Origin: Gemmatimonadota bacterium
Lineage (GTDB): Bacteria > Gemmatimonadota > Gemmatimonadetes > Gemmatimonadales > GWC2-71-9
Length of the DNA: 5,911 nt
Assembly (NCBI GenBank): GCA_024640185.1
Contig: JAHEFN010000160.1
Span: 1 to 5,911 of the forward strand
Reading direction: 5' to 3'
Shown one piece after another: positions 5,351 to 5,911 of the stretch; position 1 is the first letter of the stretch; each line of letters begins with the position of its first letter. The notes beneath the pieces are model-generated. The model did not search any database. It was not told the DNA's origin and worked only from the letters and a program-made list of their open reading frames with translations. The position numbers and the translations under genes were made by a program.

Positions 5351-5911
5351 TCACCGGTGCCCGGTGGTGGGCTCCTCGTGCCGATCGTCGCGAATGATCA
5401 GCCCCCGACGCCGTTCGACGGTCCGGCCGCCCGCGGTGAGGGTGACCTCGAGGATGTACTCACCGGGGTCGAGGCCGCCCAGGTCGAGCTCCCGTCGGAA
5501 CGGCACCACCCGATCCTGGGCCAGAATGCGCTCGGTGATCGACAGCGCCGTGTGATTGCCGAAGAGCAGCCGGCCGAGCCCACCCCGCTGCCTGGTGATG
5601 GCCACCGTGATGGTCGCCCGACTCGCCGGGGCGATGCCATAGCCCTCCGCATAGACGGTGATCGTGTCGTGCGGGGCATACACCCCGGCGGCGTCGAGCC
5701 ACGCGGTGTCTCGCGGAGTGACGGGCCACGGCAGTGAGCGACCGGCCTGACCCAACAGCACGGCGGAGACCTCCAGGGTGGTGGCATCCGGCCGCGGGGC
5801 GATCAGGGAGTCGACCGGATACACCACACCCACGTCGGCACCCACCTCCACGCCGAGCCGCATCCTGAGCGGTCCGGGCACGACCTGTATCTCGGCGCGC
5901 GCGGCCACCAA
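5351..5911 (-). CDS. C-terminal part of an unrecognised beta-rich, probably extracytoplasmic protein (runs off the right edge)
   Basis: The frame is open from the window edge for 186 codons to TGA at 5353-5351, so the true start is very likely outside the window; the edge codon is TTG and need not be a start. The visible part alternates hydrophobic and polar residues, has no cysteine, no transmembrane helix and no enzymatic motif I recognise. It reads as two beta-sandwich-like units. The second ends with PFRRELDLGGLDPGEYILEV, then a strand and RTVERRRGLIIRD, a pattern common at the end of Ig-like or carboxypeptidase-regulatory-like domains and in the C-terminal part of GWxTD-type exported proteins. 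No GWxTD motif is in view. A structural or surface role is a guess. It is followed 28 nt later by the beta-helix gene on the same strand. Confidence 0.7.
   Translation of the reverse strand: MVAARAEIQVVPGPLRMRLGVEVGADVGVVYPVDSLIAPRPDATTLEVSAVLLGQAGRSLPWPVTPRDTAWLDAAGVYAPHDTITVYAEGYGIAPASRATITVAITRQRGGLGRLLFGNHTALSITERILAQDRVVPFRRELDLGGLDPGEYILEVTLTAGGRTVERRRGLIIRDDRHEEPTTGHR

Noticed and set aside
1..5911. CRISPR array, insertion sequence, att site, tRNA or rRNA
   Set aside because: No regularly spaced repeats, transposase-like frames, terminal inverted repeats or cloverleaf-like sequences were seen.

Overview
The window is GC-rich bacterial chromosomal DNA in which every supported gene lies on the minus strand, so transcription runs from high to low coordinates. 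It holds two complete enzyme genes of clear family, one complete gamma-carbonic-anhydrase-type gene, and two genes cut by the window edges. There is no sign of a mobile element, CRISPR array, rRNA or tRNA. High GC, a class II (adenosylcobalamin-dependent) ribonucleotide reductase with a Cys-rich tail, a compact exported M1 peptidase and few good Shine-Dalgarno sites would fit Gemmatimonadota or a similar GC-rich environmental phylum. This placement is inference, and no marker gene settles it.

Layout in the direction of transcription. (1) 5911-5351 is the C-terminal end of a beta-rich, probably extracytoplasmic protein, open at the right edge. (2) 5322-4846 is a left-handed beta-helix protein of the gamma carbonic anhydrase/YrdA family, 28 nt after gene 1 and probably cotranscribed with it. 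(3) 4845-4567 is a 279-nt spacer holding a 33-bp-spaced direct repeat, a dyad centred on CACGTG and a 12-bp palindrome; it should contain the nrdJ promoter. (4) 4566-2047 is nrdJ, 839 aa, with all catalytic cysteines, a coiled-coil linker, a TSCPD domain and a C-terminal multi-cysteine motif. (5) 2046-1826 is a 221-nt spacer with three predicted hairpins, two of them in tandem just after nrdJ. (6) 1825-182 is a 547-aa secreted M1-family zinc aminopeptidase with intact GGGMEA and HELAH-X18-E motifs. (7) 129-1 is the first 43 codons, with a GTG start, of a protein whose N-terminus resembles MATE efflux transporters. It follows the peptidase by 52 nt and runs off the left edge.

The genes do not form an obvious pathway. 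NrdJ makes deoxyribonucleotides independently of oxygen, the beta-helix protein may be a metal-dependent hydratase or acyl-binding relative, the M1 enzyme trims peptides outside the cytoplasm, and the last gene may export small molecules. I read this as ordinary core or housekeeping sequence, not a new defence or mobile system. The parts most worth a second look are the two intergenic regions and the coiled-coil linker of NrdJ.
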